Assembly: GCA_022828595.1 (NCBI GenBank)
Contig: JAKGHH010000003.1
Location: 14,322,934-14,386,933 of the forward strand
Origin: Nelumbo lutea
Taxonomy: Eukaryota > Streptophyta > Magnoliopsida > Proteales > Nelumbonaceae
DNA: 64,000 bases
Direction of reading: 5' to 3'
Below the pieces are notes generated by a model that saw only the letters and a program-made list of their open reading frames with translations, had not been told where the DNA came from and ran no database searches. This document shows, piece by piece, positions 55,296-64,000 of this stretch. Positions within the stretch are counted from its first letter, which is position 1; the number at the start of each line of letters is the position of its first letter. Position numbers and translations under genes: made by a program.

Positions 55296-56468
55296 TTTTC
55301 TTTTTTCTTAATTTATTCTTCATCTATTCCTTCATTAATTCATATGAATGGAATGTGTACTGTTTATTGCACAAATCGTGGAGAGGGAGATCTATTATAT
55401 GCATATATTATATATGCAGAACAGTATTTTATTTTCAGATTGTATTACTGAGGATGTAGGAGAGTGACTCTTATCATATATGGTTTGTTTATATTTCAAT
55501 TCATCTCTCTCTCTCTCCCTCTCACTCTAAATAGAAGGATTGGCGTCCCAGTTGCAAGCAAACACGGATTTGGAATTACAAGTATAAATCAAGCTTCATC
55601 TGAAGAATATATGATCTATTTATTTATTTATTTATTTATTTATTCAATAATTGTTCCTTCAAGCAAACAAGCATCCAATGGGCGGTTTACAAAACAATGA
55701 ATTTCAATGTAAGATGACAAAACCTTATCAACCAATAATAAATGTGGAAACCAAAGAAAAGCAACTTAAAACAGTTTCATTTACTTGAAACCGAGCTAAT
55801 ATGCTAGAAAAGATCTCCAATCCTTCACTCCCGGTTGGCAGGCAGATATTCTACTGAAGCTGCTGCTAAAGATAGTTTAACCTTGATTAACTCATGCGAC
55901 ATCCTCTTTGATGAAGATTCTGATGCTCCTTTCTAGAAGGATAATTACTACCACCACACACCAAAATTCTTTATAGAGCAACTGTAAATATTTACAGGTA
56001 AATTCTCTCAGCGCTGCAACAGTGTAGAGCAGAAACGCTTCTCAATTCCCTCTCTTGTTAAGTACCAAGATTTTCATTCTCAAAGATATCAGCATACTAT
56101 CTTAATATTTAAATGTTCTGTAAAAAATGGACATCAACAATATCCAAGGTAGGTCATGAAGTACTACTGTAAAGGCCCCTTTGCAAGACCAGCATAACCA
56201 TGTTCCGATCAGTCTGTAATTACCAAAAAAAAAAGAAAAAAGAAAAAGAAAAAGAAATGAGAGAAGTATGCAGCAAAGGTAAAATTAATTTCTTATGCTG
56301 GTCTTCTGGACAGATTACATCACTACAGAGGGTAAGTGAATTACTAACTCATATAACTAGTCCAAGCAAAGAACAAAGAAATATTAAATTTTGAAACCGA
56401 AGCTGTAAATCACAAATCTGTATTTCAGAACCCTAACCTTTTCCGTTGGAATCTTAGAATTCTTGGTG
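55296..56468. other. Convergent intergenic region between pectate lyase and ICS
   Basis: Contains the 3' untranslated regions of both genes, which point at each other. A TTTA repeat lies at about 55616-55643 and a CTCTCT run at 55506-55520. A purine tract (AAAAAAGAAAAAG) lies at about 56224-56255. No other gene seen. Confidence 0.6.
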
Positions 56469-62657
<6,189 letters not shown>

Positions 62658-64000
62658 CTATCACAAAGTTAAGTAAGAAGTTAGATCATAGCACTTACAT
62701 CTGTGTGTAAATTGTTATTATAATAAGCCATGCCTCATAATTGATAAACTTTTTCTCAAAATGGACAGATGGTAGGTTTTTTCTCTGTTGGATACTCTTC
62801 AGGAGAATATAAAGGACAATCACTATTCACTCCAGCCTTTCCATTGGAATTCCATCTAAGGCAGAAACTTAATAGCCACACCCCACAAAATTTCTACCAG
62901 ATATCAGATAGCATTACAAAGGAGGCATATGTAGTAAATATTTCTACATTAGCTTAAGCTAATGTAGGAATTCTCATAACATTGTTCCAAAAATGGACAG
63001 ATAAACATGAAATAAGGGAAAAAATTATCCAAATGGTGATTTAGGACAGAGAGATACTACTAGAAGAAATCACATGATAAATACAATCAACAAAGAAATT
63101 GTATATGAAACTGAGACATTATAGGTATCCTTGATGAAGTTTGATGTATAAACAAAAGAATCATGGATTGTACTCTCACTTGAATCACTTTATTCATTAG
63201 CCTTTAGTTAACATAGATTCAATCCGATTGACAAAACTAATTTCCTTGGTTATGCTTATTTTTCTCGTTATGAGAGGGAGGTGCATAACATCCACCTAAC
63301 ACCATTTTGCAAAAAAAAATGCCCATGATTGTTATATATTCTCTAGCTTCAAGGACAGAATTTTCAATAACCTGGATGTTATTAGGCACAAGTTGTCCAT
63401 AAAAGATAACAACACAAGCTGGGATATATTAATTCCTTTATTTCTTTTTTATTTTCTTTTATTTTAGGTCATAATACTTCAAATAATTAGGTAAACGGCA
63501 TCTTTTTTTCTTTATAGATGTGTATATATCTATTCAGTGTATATCAGTAGAATAGTTGTCTAGTCAGTTAACCAACTTGTGAGCACCACAGATTCAAGGT
63601 TGCATATACAGGGACTTCTTTTTAACATCTCGTTAGCAAGAGATTAATAATAAGAGGGCAAGGATGCCAATCATAGGGATCAAACATTACTCTTATTGCT
63701 TAATCAGATTTCTTCACTTGAGCTCTTTGCAGTCATTATACTTGTCAACTTCTCAATATATCCTACATTAATACAATAGTAATGGAGAAGAGTAGCAAAA
63801 TAAGAAGTTATTTCAACACCAATAGGAATATGAAATTTCATCTTATGCTTTTATATGTGCTGTACTTTAAAAGGAAAGATCCTGTAGAACACTTATCCTT
63901 ATATTTTGGATTTCCTTTGGTTGCATCAGTTGCCCATTTCATTAGATTCGAAATTTTCACTGTAATCAACTTTCTACTGTCTGAGAAATAAGCAACTCTA
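62658..64000 (-). other. ICS intron, continuing beyond the window
   Basis: Sequence upstream of the exon that ends at 62657 shows a TGATAG acceptor, then AT-rich sequence with no exon matching the preceding part of the family. I see no transposon with defined ends here. Confidence 0.65.

Overview
The window is nuclear DNA of a flowering plant. The evidence is spliced genes with GT-AG introns, a plastid-targeted alpha-amylase, a pollen-type pectate lyase, an isochorismate synthase, and many plant Ty1/copia, Ty3-like, LINE, SINE and MITE remnants. The very long introns (7.3 kb and 4.8 kb, filled with transposons) suggest a fairly large, slowly cleaned genome. The species cannot be fixed from the sequence alone.

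Layout. 1-29 kb is gene-poor and repeat-rich. It holds a decayed LINE (2.4-5.35 kb), a 3 x 294-bp AT-rich tandem repeat, several TIR elements (some with 8-bp target duplications), a Ty3-like 3' end (8.6-9.6 kb), and one small charged coiled-coil gene on the minus strand (10.9-11.3 kb). A GC-rich LTR follows at 16.8-17.5 kb, then 53-bp repeats and a 15/16-bp minisatellite. Next is a structurally complete but coding-dead Ty1/copia element on the minus strand (21738-26827; PBS, PPT, two LTRs and a 5-bp target duplication all visible).

29.0-49.7 kb is a 13-exon AMY3-type chloroplast alpha-amylase gene (+), 924 aa, with transit peptide, two CBM45 domains and a GH13 domain with all catalytic residues. 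Its intron 9 carries a nest of insertions: copia B, copia A inside B, a hAT-like MITE inside the LTR of B, a 148-bp LTR-like insert inside A, SINEs, and a 49-bp fragment of U2 snRNA flanked by a target-site duplication.

53.5-55.3 kb is a four-exon pollen-type pectate lyase gene (+). 56.5-62.7 kb is the 3' half (seven exons, minus strand) of an isochorismate synthase gene whose 5' part lies beyond the window. One of its introns has a GC donor, and another holds a truncated LINE, a truncated SINE and a TIR element.

The three host genes are not a pathway cluster: plastid starch breakdown, pollen cell-wall pectin, and chorismate-to-isochorismate conversion (salicylate/phylloquinone). The unusual content is mostly in the repeats and in splicing details. 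I found no clear new biological system; the strongest unusual signals are the U2 retro-insertion, the nested intron, the minisatellite open in many frames, and the stop-free 90-nt first intron of AMY3.
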